The notes beneath the pieces are model-generated. The model was not told where the DNA came from and did not search any database. It worked only from the letters and a program-made list of their open reading frames with translations. Position numbers and translations under genes: made by a program. Below, piece by piece: positions 43,934 through 52,267 of a stretch of 64,000 bases of DNA. The DNA is from Streptomyces longisporoflavus (lineage in GTDB: Bacteria > Actinomycetota > Actinomycetes > Streptomycetales > Streptomycetaceae), in the NCBI RefSeq assembly GCF_014649775.1, contig NZ_BMTR01000015.1, positions 1 through 64,000 on the forward strand, in the 5' to 3' direction. Positions within the stretch are counted from its first letter, which is position 1. Every line of letters starts with the position of its first letter.

Positions 43934-45539
43934 GCCGCGCCTTCGCGGGACGGCGCAGGACGCGCACGCCCTCGGCCGCGCACAGCACCGCGAGCACGGC
44001 GAGGGCCGCGTGCACGGGCCAGTCGCCGAGACGCACGTAGGGCGTGACGCCCTCGGCCAGCGGAATGTCGTACGTCGCCGCCGTGCTCGCCGATGTGCCG
44101 AGCGGCTCACCGACCCGCTCGCCGTCCGCGTCGTACACGGCGGAGACGCCGGTGAGCGTGGCGTGCACCATGGGGCGGCCGGTCTCGGCAGCCCGCAGCG
44201 CCGCCAGCGAGGCGTGCTGTTCGGGCGCCCAACTGGACTGGAACGACGAGGTGGAGGACTGCGCGAGCAGCAACTGGGCTCCCTCGCGCGTCAGATGGCG
44301 GCTCATGTCGGGGAACGCCGACTCGAAGCAGACCAGCGGACCGACCTTCAGGCCGCCCTCGACCTCCATGACGACCGGATGCTCACCGCGTCTGCGGTCC
44401 TCGCCCGCCGCCTTGCCCACGGACGTCGCCCAGCCGAGGAGCGAGCGGGCAGGGATGTACTCGCCGAAGGGGACGAGCCGCATTTTGTCGTAGCGGTCGC
44501 CGGTCGGGCCCCCGGGGCCCACCAGGACCGAGCTCTTGAAGATGCCGGGCTTGTCGGAGCGGCGCGCGTCCACGTTCACCAGGATGTCGGCGCCGACCTC
44601 ACGGGACAGTCCGGCTATCCGCCGCGCGACGTCGGGGCGCTCCGCGAGGTCGTATCCGACGCTGCTCTCGCCCCAGACGACCAGGTCCGGATCCCGCCCG
44701 GCGAGGCCACGGGTCAGCGCCTCCTCGCGCGCCAGCCGCTTGCCGGCGCTGCCTGCCCCGTCGATGACACCGGGCTGTACGACGGCCACGCGCATCCGGC
44801 CCGCGGGCTCGGGACGCGGCGCCCATGCCCAGGCGGAGGCGGCCACGGCGGCCACGGCCACGAGCCCGGCGGTGGCGGGGACCGCCAGGGCGGCGGACGG
44901 GCGTGAGGTCTGCGACGAGCGTGCGGTCGCCGCCCGCAGGAGTACCGCGATGCCGGTGTTCAGCATGACGATCAGGGCGCTGACCAGCCACACCCCGCCG
45001 ATCGACACGAGGCGCAGAGCGGGCTCGACCTGCCACTGACTGGAACCGAGCAGCCCCCAGGGCCCGCCCAACCCCTCCCAGGACCTGACCAATTCGACCA
45101 GCAGCCAGCCGGAGGGCAGGACGACCAGCGCGGCGGCGGTCCGTCCGGGCGACGCTGCCCCGCCCAGGAGCCGCCGCACGAGCCAGCCCCACGGCGCCCA
45201 CAACAGGCCGAGCAGCGCCGCTATCAGGAGCGTGAAGACATGCAGACTCGGAAGGAGCCAATGGTGCACCGCCACCATGAACCCGAGCCCGCCGAGCCAG
45301 CCGTCGAGCGCCGCCCGGCGCCCGGTGTCCGCCGAGCGCGCGAGCAGGATCCAGGGCACGAGCGCGACGTACGCGAACCACCACAGCGACGGAGCGGGAA
45401 AGGCGAGGGCGGGCAGCGCTCCGGCGGCGACCGCCAGAGCGGCGCGGCCATAGGGCGAGGCGAGCAGCCCTGCCCCCTTCGCCGGGGCGGCCGGAAGGCG
45501 TGGCCGCCGTCCGCCCCGTTCGTCGCTGAGTCGATCCAT
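43839..45539 (-). CDS. lnt: Apolipoprotein N-acyltransferase
   Basis: A 566-aa enzyme that adds the third acyl chain to lipoproteins at the outer face of the membrane. About eight membrane helices are followed by a nitrilase-like domain with the triad E291 (VVWGESSVGYD), K352 (YDKMRLVPFGEYIP) and C404 (GPLVCFESAFPD). ATG 45539 has GGGAGG 7 bases upstream. The C-terminal Pro/Arg-rich tail overlaps the Gfo/Idh gene. Streptomycetes usually have two Lnt proteins; this fits one of them. Confidence 0.93.
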   Translation of the reverse strand: MDRLSDERGGRRPRLPAAPAKGAGLLASPYGRAALAVAAGALPALAFPAPSLWWFAYVALVPWILLARSADTGRRAALDGWLGGLGFMVAVHHWLLPSLHVFTLLIAALLGLLWAPWGWLVRRLLGGAASPGRTAAALVVLPSGWLLVELVRSWEGLGGPWGLLGSSQWQVEPALRLVSIGGVWLVSALIVMLNTGIAVLLRAATARSSQTSRPSAALAVPATAGLVAVAAVAASAWAWAPRPEPAGRMRVAVVQPGVIDGAGSAGKRLAREEALTRGLAGRDPDLVVWGESSVGYDLAERPDVARRIAGLSREVGADILVNVDARRSDKPGIFKSSVLVGPGGPTGDRYDKMRLVPFGEYIPARSLLGWATSVGKAAGEDRRRGEHPVVMEVEGGLKVGPLVCFESAFPDMSRHLTREGAQLLLAQSSTSSFQSSWAPEQHASLAALRAAETGRPMVHATLTGVSAVYDADGERVGEPLGTSASTAATYDIPLAEGVTPYVRLGDWPVHAALAVLAVLCAAEGVRVLRRPAKARLSRSAAPGPAAPEPHGPRARTAHGSPTRPGR

Positions 45540-45628
45540 GCAGCGCCTCCCTCGGCCCCGACGCCCGGTCGTCCGTCCAGTGTGCGCGCCCCGGACGATC
45601 TAGGACAGGGCCCCCGCCGTGCGTTTTC

Positions 45629-46165
45629 TCAGCCGGAGCTGTGGTTCCGGGACGGCTCCCGCACGCGGCGCCACTTCTCCTGCACCGTCACCTGGCGCAG
45701 CCGCCAGCCCTGGTCCGTACGCAGCGCCGTGAAGGCGTAGCGTCCGCCGCAGATGAAGTCCGGAGCCGTAGATTCCGCGCCGCCTCCGCCACCTCCTCCG
45801 CCGCTGGTGTCCTCGCCCCCGCCCGCGCCCGCACGCGACGCGAAACGCATCGGGTTCACGTAGTCGGCCTGCACCTGCGCGACGTCGTCGATGTCCTGGT
45901 CGAGCGTCCCGAACCGCAGCCTCCTGTTGACGATCAGGTGCTGGCGCATCGGGAAGAGCTCCATCGTCCCGGCGAGCCAGCCGGCCACCTCGGCGGCGCT
46001 CGCGTCGATGCCGCCCGCCGAGCTGTAGTCGGCGCGCCCGTCGGGGGTGAAGAGCCGCTGGTAGGCGTCCCAGTCGCCGTCGTCGACGGTCACTGCGTAC
46101 TCGGTGATGAGGGAGTCGATGGCCAACCGGTCCATCACGGCGGCGAGTTCCACGCGCTGCGTCAT
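45629..46165 (-). CDS. NTF2/SnoaL-like domain protein
   Basis: A 178-aa protein of the nuclear-transport-factor-2 fold: DRLAIDSLITEYAVTVDDGD, WDAYQRLFTPDGRADYSSAG, and QHLIVNRRLRFGTLDQDID. A Gly-rich loop (about residues 120-133) interrupts the sheet. It could be a small-molecule isomerase or binding protein. ATG 46165 is preceded by TTGGTT-17-AACACT (46195-46200 and 46172-46177) and no ribosome site: predicted leaderless. Confidence 0.83.
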   Translation of the reverse strand: MTQRVELAAVMDRLAIDSLITEYAVTVDDGDWDAYQRLFTPDGRADYSSAGGIDASAAEVAGWLAGTMELFPMRQHLIVNRRLRFGTLDQDIDDVAQVQADYVNPMRFASRAGAGGGEDTSGGGGGGGGAESTAPDFICGGRYAFTALRTDQGWRLRQVTVQEKWRRVREPSRNHSSG

Positions 46166-46358
46166 CGGGTCAGTGTTGGGCACGAGGGGTGACGAACCAA
46201 GAGGCGTGCAGGAACGTGCCGCAAAGGATACGGGGGAGCGGCCCCGCAAGTTGCGCACGGCGAGGGTCGCATCGTGGCCAACTGCCATACGATGCCGATG
46301 AGTTGACAAGCCGAGCGGCCGCTCACAGGGGCGGGCGCACCCCCGAGCTGGAGGCCCG

Positions 46359-46469
46359 GTGAAGAACGAGCAGCGCATCGCGGCGTACAAGCGGCAGGGC
46401 AACCGCCGGGAGCTCACGGGGCGGCAGAAGCGCCGCCTGGCGAAGAAGGCGTCCCAGGGCAAGGGCTGA
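46359..46469 (+). CDS. Small basic protein of 36 residues
   Basis: GTG 46359, with GGAGG at 46350-46354, encodes a 36-aa very basic peptide (VKNEQRIAAYKRQGNRRELT, then GRQKRRLAKKASQGKG) ending at TGA 46467-46469. The composition (14 Lys/Arg) suggests nucleic-acid or ribosome binding. A TTGACA lies at 46302-46307, but no good -10 partners it. It is likely real because of its strong ribosome site and codon bias. Confidence 0.7.
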   Translation: MKNEQRIAAYKRQGNRRELTGRQKRRLAKKASQGKG

Positions 46470-46529
46470 CGCGGCAGCGGCAGCCGTCGGGACGCGGCGA
46501 GCGCCCCGGGGCGCCGGGGGAGACGCCGG

Positions 46530-46709
46530 TCAGGCCGCCCTCACGATCTCCTCGCGCACGGCGGCCGCCCACTCCGTCACCAGGTGTTCGTACTCACGGC
46601 GCTGTTCGGCCGAGAGACGGCCGCCCGTGCGCATCCACAGGCCGCGGATCCGCTCGTTCAGTTCCGCGGCAGACCGCGCGGAACCAGGGGGCTGAGGGTT
46701 TAAGGGCAT
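46530..46709 (-). CDS. Small protein of 59 residues with a TTA codon
   Basis: ATG 46709 to TGA 46530, 59 aa: a Pro-rich start, then an amphipathic helical part (SAAELNERIRGLWMRTGGRL, SAEQRREYEHLVTEWAAAVR). The third codon is TTA (MPLNPQ), the rare leucine codon read only by the bldA tRNA, so translation should be developmentally controlled. TAGGCT (46717-46722, minus) ends 7 bases before the start: predicted leaderless. Function unknown. Confidence 0.72.
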   Translation of the reverse strand: MPLNPQPPGSARSAAELNERIRGLWMRTGGRLSAEQRREYEHLVTEWAAAVREEIVRAA

Positions 46710-46967
46710 GCGGTCAAGCCTAGGGGATGGCTACGACAATCGGAACTGTCAGCTACCGCGCGGATCCTCCACGTGAGCATTCGCACAGCGACGACGGCCC
46801 CGATGTGCCCGTCGCGCCCGTCACCCGGACGGCCCATCAGCGCGCCGTGCCGGGCCGTGGCTCCTGATATCCAGGGTGAAGGGACGCGCCGGAAGCCGCG
46901 CGCCGTGGGGGATTCGTCGCCCTGACGCCATACCGGCGTCCGGGGCCCATCGAGTGGAGGGCCACTC

Positions 46968-47816
46968 ATGTCCCAGCAGTACATAAGTCTCTCCGTGGAC
47001 TTCACCCAAGGCCTCAACGACGCCTGGTCGAAGGTCGCTACGTTCGTGCCGAAACTCATCGGCTTCCTGGTCGTCCTGGCCATCGGCTGGTTCGTGTCGA
47101 AGATGATCGCCAAGGTCCTCGACCGGGTGCTGCGCAAGGTCGGCTCCGAGAAGCTCGCCGAGCGGGCGGGCGCGTCCCGGATGCTCGCGAACTCCAAGTA
47201 CGACATGACGGGGATCGTCTGCAAGGTCGTGTACTACGCCCTGCTCCTGATCACCCTGCAGCTCGGCTTCGGTGTGTTCGGCGCGAACCCGGTCTCCGAC
47301 ATGCTCAACAGCATCGTCGGCTGGATCCCGCGCGGCATCGTCGCCATCGTCCTGATGGTCGTCGCCATGGCGGTGGCCAATCTCGTCCGCGACATCGTCA
47401 CCAACGCGCTGTCCTCGATGTCGTACGGCAAGACCCTCGGCACGATCGCCTGGGCCTTCATCGTCGTGCTCGGCGTGATCGCGGCCCTCGGGCAGGCGGG
47501 CATCGCCACGACGGTCACCCAGCCCGTCCTGTACGCGGCCCTCGCGGCCGGTGCGGGCATCCTCGTCGTCGGTGTCGGCGGTGGTCTCATCGGCCCGATG
47601 CGGCAGCGCTGGGAGCGCTGGCTGAACACGGCCGAGCAGGAGACGGCCAAGGCGCGCGGCAGCGTCGGCGCCTACCAGGCGGGTCGGCAGGACGCGATGA
47701 CCAACCAGCCGGTGCAGGAGCGTACGCGCGGCGCGATGGGCGGCACGGGCAGCCACCTGCGCGACGACGACACGGGCAACGACATGCGTGGCGGCGGCTT
47801 GCGCGACGACATGTGA
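46968..47816 (+). CDS. Mechanosensitive-channel-like conserved TM-helix protein
   Basis: A 282-aa membrane protein with about five helices: KLIGFLVVLAIGWFVSKMIA, VVYYALLLITLQLGFGVFGA, WIPRGIVAIVLMVVAMAVAN, WAFIVVLGVIAALGQAGIA, and a Gly-rich pore-like segment GAGILVVGVGGGLIG. It resembles the TM-helix repeat family related to MscS. The C-terminal tail is Asp/Arg/Gly-rich and cytoplasmic. ATG 46968 has GGAGGG. Function (ion channel or membrane scaffold) is inferred. Confidence 0.82.
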   Translation: MSQQYISLSVDFTQGLNDAWSKVATFVPKLIGFLVVLAIGWFVSKMIAKVLDRVLRKVGSEKLAERAGASRMLANSKYDMTGIVCKVVYYALLLITLQLGFGVFGANPVSDMLNSIVGWIPRGIVAIVLMVVAMAVANLVRDIVTNALSSMSYGKTLGTIAWAFIVVLGVIAALGQAGIATTVTQPVLYAALAAGAGILVVGVGGGLIGPMRQRWERWLNTAEQETAKARGSVGAYQAGRQDAMTNQPVQERTRGAMGGTGSHLRDDDTGNDMRGGGLRDDM

Positions 47817-47828
47817 CGCCCGCGGGCC

Positions 47829-48143
47829 TCAGGACCCGGAGGCCTCCGGCACCAGGTCGTGCCGCCTCACCAGCCAGGAGATGGCGGTGAGGCGGCACAC
47901 CGCGTAGTCGTGGCCGACCGGCTCCCGCCACCCGTTCTCGGCCAGGCCGTCGAGGAACCCCAGGGCGTAGTCGGCGAGGAGTTCGGGGTCCGGAGCCGGC
48001 GGTACGAGCTCCGCCCCGCGCATCTCCAGGCGCTCGCGAACCTCGGCGACGTGCTGGTCCACGGCAGCCGTGAACCCGGGCTCGAAGGCGAACTCGGCGA
48101 AGCGCGGCGCGTACGAGGCGCTGATGCGGGCGAGGGGCGACAT
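47829..48143 (-). CDS. Hypothetical alpha-helical protein
   Basis: A 104-aa protein: SPLARISASYAPRFAEFAFE, then LLADYALGFLDGLAENGWRE and AVCRLTAISWLVRRHDLVPE. It is helical, soluble, and of unknown function. ATG 48143 lies 6 bases after TACGGT (minus, 48150-48155): predicted leaderless. It ends 12 bases from the convergent channel-like gene. Confidence 0.75.
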   Translation of the reverse strand: MSPLARISASYAPRFAEFAFEPGFTAAVDQHVAEVRERLEMRGAELVPPAPDPELLADYALGFLDGLAENGWREPVGHDYAVCRLTAISWLVRRHDLVPEASGS

Positions 48144-48226
48144 TCCCACACCGTAAGCCGGGCCAAACCTCGTCAAGAGGGTCTTTCGGCATGCCTTTGG
48201 TCACAAGGGACGGCCGCAGCCGGGGC

Positions 48227-49099
48227 TCAGCCCGCCGACTCTCCCGCGTGCGGGCTCAGCACACCCATCCCGACCAGCACGAACAGCACGATGCCGAGCA
48301 CGATCCGGTAGTACACGAAGGGCATGAAGCTCTTGGTCGTGATGAACTTCATGAACCACGCGATGACCGCGTAGCCGACGATGAAGGCAATGATCGTCGC
48401 GAAGATCGTCGGGCCCCAGGACACATGTCCCTCGCCCGCGTCCTTGAGCTCGAAGACGCCGGACGCGAGGACGGCCGGGATCGCGAGCAGGAACGAATAG
48501 CGGGCCGCGGCCTCGCGGGTGTAGCCCATGAGCAGGCCGCCGCTGATCGTGGCGCCGGAGCGCGAGACGCCGGGAATCAGGGCCATCGCCTGGCAGAAGC
48601 CGAAGATCAGACCGTCCCGGACACCCAGTTCCTTGAGGCTTTTGCGCTCCTTGACGGCGCGGTGCTTGCCGCCCGTCTCGTCGCGGGCCGCGAGACGGTC
48701 GGCGATGCCGAGGACGATGCCCATCACGATCAGAGTCGTGGCGATGAGCCGCAGATCGCGGAACGGGCCCTCGATCTGGTCCTTGAAGGTGACGCCGAGC
48801 ACGCCGATCGGGATCGAGCCGACGATGACGAGCCAGCCCATCTGCGCGTCGTGGTCCGAGCGCGGCACCTTGCCGAGGAGGGAACCGAACCAGGCGGAGA
48901 TGATCCGCGCGATGTCCTTGCGGAAGTAGATCAGCACGGCGGCCTCGGTGCCGATCTGGGTGATCGCGGTGAACGCGGCCCCCGGATCGTGCCAGCCCGC
49001 GAACGCCGCGGTCAGCCGCAGATGCGCGCTGGACGAGATCGGGAGGAACTCGGTCAGTCCCTGGACGAGCCCGAGGATGAAGGATTCAAGCCAAGACAT
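48227..49099 (-). CDS. uppP: Undecaprenyl-diphosphatase
   Basis: A 290-aa polytopic membrane enzyme that recycles undecaprenyl diphosphate for cell-wall synthesis; higher dosage gives bacitracin resistance. EFLPISSSAH (17-26) and PGVSRSGATISGG are the two active-site motifs. ATG 49099 starts the conserved MSWLESFILG; upstream in-frame ATG and GTG codons would add about 18-29 residues without conservation. The ribosome site is weak. Confidence 0.95.
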   Translation of the reverse strand: MSWLESFILGLVQGLTEFLPISSSAHLRLTAAFAGWHDPGAAFTAITQIGTEAAVLIYFRKDIARIISAWFGSLLGKVPRSDHDAQMGWLVIVGSIPIGVLGVTFKDQIEGPFRDLRLIATTLIVMGIVLGIADRLAARDETGGKHRAVKERKSLKELGVRDGLIFGFCQAMALIPGVSRSGATISGGLLMGYTREAAARYSFLLAIPAVLASGVFELKDAGEGHVSWGPTIFATIIAFIVGYAVIAWFMKFITTKSFMPFVYYRIVLGIVLFVLVGMGVLSPHAGESAG

Positions 49100-49263
49100 G
49101 GAAACTGCGCCGTCCAAGTACGGATCATGGGCTGCGGGTGCGGTCATGTGCGGGACACGGAAGACATGCGGGCGAGGGGTGATCACTCCCCTGCCGTGGG
49201 GCAGCGTAGCGCCACAAAGTTACGAGATCGCCGACAGGCCCGCCGCCCGCGAGCGGCCGACGG

Positions 49264-49968
49264 TCAGCGGCCCCGCATGTGGTGGCGCTTGCACCACGCC
49301 ACCACCGCGCCCGCGAGACCCGTCACCGCGATGAAACCCATCGCGACGAGGAAAGCGGGAGAGGTCGGCGTCGACGCGCGGGCACCCGCGACGACGTACG
49401 CGGCGGTGTTCGGGATCGACCCCAGGCCGGTGGCGAGCAGGAACGGCAGCCACCCCATGCGGGACACCGCCGCACAGTAGTTGGCGGCCGCGAACGGCAC
49501 GCCCGGGAACAGCCGGGCCGCCAGCATCGACCGGAAGCCGTGCCTGCTCAGCTGCCCGTCGGCCGCCTTCAGCCAGCGCCCCCGCAGCAGCGGACGCAGC
49601 GCGTCCTGCCCCAGCATCCGCCCGAGCCCGAAGGCTGTTCCGGCGCCGAGGACCGTGCCCGCGAGCGCGGCGGCGAGCCCCGCCTGCGAACCGAACAGGG
49701 CGCCCGCGGCCAGGTTGAGGAGCGGGCGCGGCACGAACGCGGTGGTGCACAGGCCGTACGCGACGGCGAACACCATCACGGCGGCGGCGCCGCCGAGTTG
49801 GCGAAGCCCTCCGTCGGAAAGGAGCCGCTGTGGCTCGAAGAGCAGTACGCACGTTCCGGCGGCCGCGAGCAGCATGAGCAGCAGAGACAGCCGCGACCAC
49901 GGCGAGAGAAGCGCCTTGGTGCAGCGCACGGCGAAGCCCCGGGGACGGGCGGCGGCGGTGTCGGGCAT
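49264..49968 (-). CDS. TVP38/TMEM64 (DedA-like) family membrane protein
   Basis: A 234-aa membrane protein of the SNARE-associated/VTT fold: PRPLLNLAAGALFGSQAGLA, ARLFPGVPFAAANYCAAVSR. The fold moves lipids or small molecules across membranes. ATG 49968 lies 6 bases after TAGTCT (minus, 49975-49980): predicted leaderless. It is divergent from the DNA alkylation repair gene. Confidence 0.87.
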   Translation of the reverse strand: MPDTAAARPRGFAVRCTKALLSPWSRLSLLLMLLAAAGTCVLLFEPQRLLSDGGLRQLGGAAAVMVFAVAYGLCTTAFVPRPLLNLAAGALFGSQAGLAAALAGTVLGAGTAFGLGRMLGQDALRPLLRGRWLKAADGQLSRHGFRSMLAARLFPGVPFAAANYCAAVSRMGWLPFLLATGLGSIPNTAAYVVAGARASTPTSPAFLVAMGFIAVTGLAGAVVAWCKRHHMRGR

Positions 49969-50017
49969 CCGGGGAGACTAACCGACAAATGTGTGTGATC
50001 GCCGTATGGTGCGTCTC

Positions 50018-50716
50018 ATGAGCGTCACAGTCCCGCGCAGCGCCGTGGCGGACGTCGTCATGGAACGGCTCACCACGACGTACCCCCGGGCGGCCGATCC
50101 GGAGCGGGCCGCGCAGGCCATGGCGTACATGAAGAACGTCGCCCCCTTTCTGGGCCTGCCCTCGCCGCTGCGCCGCCAGTTGTCCCGCGAAGTCCTCGCC
50201 AGTACCCCGCGCCCCGACGAGGCGGACTGCACGGCGATCGCCCTGCGCTGCTGGCGATTGCCGGAACGCGAGTACGCGTACTTCGCCGTCGATTACCTGC
50301 GTCGGCACATGCGGCACTGCTCGTCCGGCTTCCTGCCGATCGCCCGTCACCTCGTCACGACGGTGCCCTGGTGGGACACGGTCGACGCCCTCGCCGCGCA
50401 TGTCGTGGGAGGTCTGGTCGCCGCCGAGCCCGGGCTCCGGACCGAGATGGACGCCTGGATCGGGGACGAGGACATGTGGGTGGCCCGCACCGCCCTCCTC
50501 CACCAGCTGCGGTACAAGGACGCCACCGACGCCGAGCGCCTCTTCGCCTACTGCCTGCGCCAGTCGGGCCACCCCGACTTCTTCGTCCGCAAGGCCATCG
50601 GCTGGTGTCTGCGCGAGTACGCCAAGACCGATCCGGACGCGGTACGCGACTTCGTCGAGCGGGAGCGCGGACGCCTCTCGCCCCTCTCGGTGCGCGAGGC
50701 ACTGAAGAACCTCTGA
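50018..50716 (+). CDS. DNA alkylation repair protein (AlkD-like HEAT repeats)
   Basis: A 232-aa HEAT-repeat protein: AYMKNVAPFLGLPSPLRRQL, RREYAYFAVDYLRRH-type repeats, WDTVDALAAHVVGGLV and GWCLREYAKTDPDAVRDFVE. AlkD excises alkylated purines without base flipping. ATG 50018 lies 7 bases after TATGGT (50005-50010), with no ribosome site: predicted leaderless. In-frame GTG 49991 is rejected as it would lie upstream of the promoter. Confidence 0.87.
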   Translation: MSVTVPRSAVADVVMERLTTTYPRAADPERAAQAMAYMKNVAPFLGLPSPLRRQLSREVLASTPRPDEADCTAIALRCWRLPEREYAYFAVDYLRRHMRHCSSGFLPIARHLVTTVPWWDTVDALAAHVVGGLVAAEPGLRTEMDAWIGDEDMWVARTALLHQLRYKDATDAERLFAYCLRQSGHPDFFVRKAIGWCLREYAKTDPDAVRDFVERERGRLSPLSVREALKNL

Positions 50717-50802
50717 GCACACCGGATTTCACGGGCCACTCCCGCGCTCACCCCGGCGAAAACCATTCGACGTACCCCTGCCCGTCGGCAATGATCTGCG
50801 GC

Positions 50803-50907
50803 ATGTTCCGGTACGCCTTTCACGCAGACACGCCCGCAGTCGCGGGCGTCGCGAAGGCTGCCGTCCTCCTCTGCGCCGCATTCCCCGTCGACGGCGCCCG
50901 ACGCTGA
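50803..50907 (+). CDS. Possible 34-codon leader ORF before tuf3
   Basis: TTCGAC (50766-50771), 17 bases, CAATGA (50789-50794) form a promoter-like element ending 8 bases before ATG 50803, which encodes a 34-aa peptide (MFRYAFHADTPAVAGVAKAA, VLLCAAFPVDGARR) and stops at 50905-50907, exactly where a hairpin begins. Its translation could influence that hairpin. There is no ribosome site, so this depends on leaderless initiation; coding is uncertain. Confidence 0.4.
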   Translation: MFRYAFHADTPAVAGVAKAAVLLCAAFPVDGARR

Positions 50908-50998
50908 CCCTCCCCGGACACTCCGGCGGACCCCATAGGGGGAGGGTCGGTCCGGCCCCGGGGTCCCCGTCCCGAGCGCGCACGCGATGACGTGCGCG
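50906..50998 (+). promoter_or_regulatory. Structured leader of tuf3
   Basis: A perfect 10-bp stem GACCCTCCCC / GGGGAGGGTC (50906-50915 and 50939-50948) can compete with GGACCCC / GGGGTCC pairing inside and after its loop. A second perfect 8-bp stem CGCGCACG / CGTGCGCG lies at 50977-50998, shortly before the ribosome site GGAGAAGG of tuf3. No T-run follows. The gap 50717-51035 has no other gene. Confidence 0.5.
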
Positions 50999-51035
50999 CG
51001 GGACTTCAGCTTCGAGTTCCGGAGAAGGAACCGCC

Positions 51036-52205
51036 ATGTCCAAGACGGCATACGTCCGCACCAAGCCGCACCTCAACATCGGCACGATGGGCCACGTCGA
51101 CCACGGCAAGACCACCCTGACGGCCGCCATCACCAAGGTCCTCAGCGAGCGCGGCACCGGCGCGTTCGTGCCCTTCGACCGCATCGACCGCGCCCCCGAG
51201 GAGGCGCAGCGCGGCATCACCATCAACATCGCGCACGTCGAGTACGAGACCGACACCCGTCACTACGCCCACGTGGACATGCCGGGCCACGCCGACTACG
51301 TCAAGAACATGGTCACCGGCGCCGCGCAGCTCGACGGAGCGATCCTCGTCGTCTCCGCGCTGGAGGGGATCATGCCGCAGACCGCCGAACACGTCCTGCT
51401 CGCCCGGCAGGTCGGCGTCGACCACATCGTCGTCGCGCTCAACAAGGCCGACGCCGGTGACGAGGAGCTCACGGACCTCGTCGAGCTCGAGGTGCGCGAA
51501 CTGCTCTCCGCGCACGGGTACGGGGGCGACACCGTCCCGGTCGTACGGGTCTCGGGGCTGAAGGCGCTGGAGGGCGACCCGCGGTGGGCCGCCGCCATCG
51601 AGGCGCTGCTCGACGCGGTGGACACCTATGTGCCCATGCCCGAGCGGTATGTCGACGCGCCCTTTCTGCTTCCGGTGGAGAACGTGCTCACCATCACCGG
51701 ACGCGGGACCGTCGTCACCGGGGCCGTCGAGCGCGGCACGGTGCGGGTCGGCGACCGGGTGGAGGTGTTCGGAGCGGAGACGGAGACCGTCGTCACCGGT
51801 CTGGAGACCTTCGGCAAGCCCATGGAGTCCGCGCAGGCCGGCGACAACGTGGCGCTGCTGTTGCGCGGGGTGCCACGCGACGCCGTACGGCGCGGGCATG
51901 TCGTCGCTGAGCCGGGGAGCGTCAGTCCGAGCCGCCGCTTCACCGCGCAGGTGTACGTCCTCTCGACCAAGGAGGGCGGCCGGTCGACGCCCATCGCGAC
52001 CGGCTACCGGCCGCAGTTCTACCTCCGCACCGCGGACGTCGTCGGCGACGTCGACCTCGGTGCGGCCGCCGTCGCCCGGCCCGGCGACACCGTCACCGTG
52101 ACGGTCGAGCTCGGCCGTGCCATGCCGCTGGAGACGGGGCTCGGCTTCGCGATCCGCGAGGGCGGGCGCACCGTCGGCGCGGGCACGGTGACCGAGGTCG
52201 GCTGA
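51036..52205 (+). CDS. tuf3: Elongation factor Tu, divergent third type
   Basis: A 389-aa EF-Tu. G1 is GHVDHGKT (19-26), G3 DMPGHADY (81-88; usual EF-Tu has DCPGHADY), G4 NKAD (136-139). Domains 2 and 3 are intact (YRPQFYLRTADVVG, FAIREGGRTVGAG). PEEAQRGITINIAH replaces the usual PEERARGITI, and PQTAEH replaces PQTREH. These changes and the place in the chromosome away from the str operon fit the stress-linked EF-Tu3 known in S. coelicolor and S. ramocissimus. ATG 51036 has GGAGAAGG. Confidence 0.92.
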   Translation: MSKTAYVRTKPHLNIGTMGHVDHGKTTLTAAITKVLSERGTGAFVPFDRIDRAPEEAQRGITINIAHVEYETDTRHYAHVDMPGHADYVKNMVTGAAQLDGAILVVSALEGIMPQTAEHVLLARQVGVDHIVVALNKADAGDEELTDLVELEVRELLSAHGYGGDTVPVVRVSGLKALEGDPRWAAAIEALLDAVDTYVPMPERYVDAPFLLPVENVLTITGRGTVVTGAVERGTVRVGDRVEVFGAETETVVTGLETFGKPMESAQAGDNVALLLRGVPRDAVRRGHVVAEPGSVSPSRRFTAQVYVLSTKEGGRSTPIATGYRPQFYLRTADVVGDVDLGAAAVARPGDTVTVTVELGRAMPLETGLGFAIREGGRTVGAGTVTEVG

Positions 52206-52267
52206 CGGCCGCGATGCCCGCCCGACTCGGGGGACCCACCCCCGAGCCGGGCGGGCACAATGGAGCG

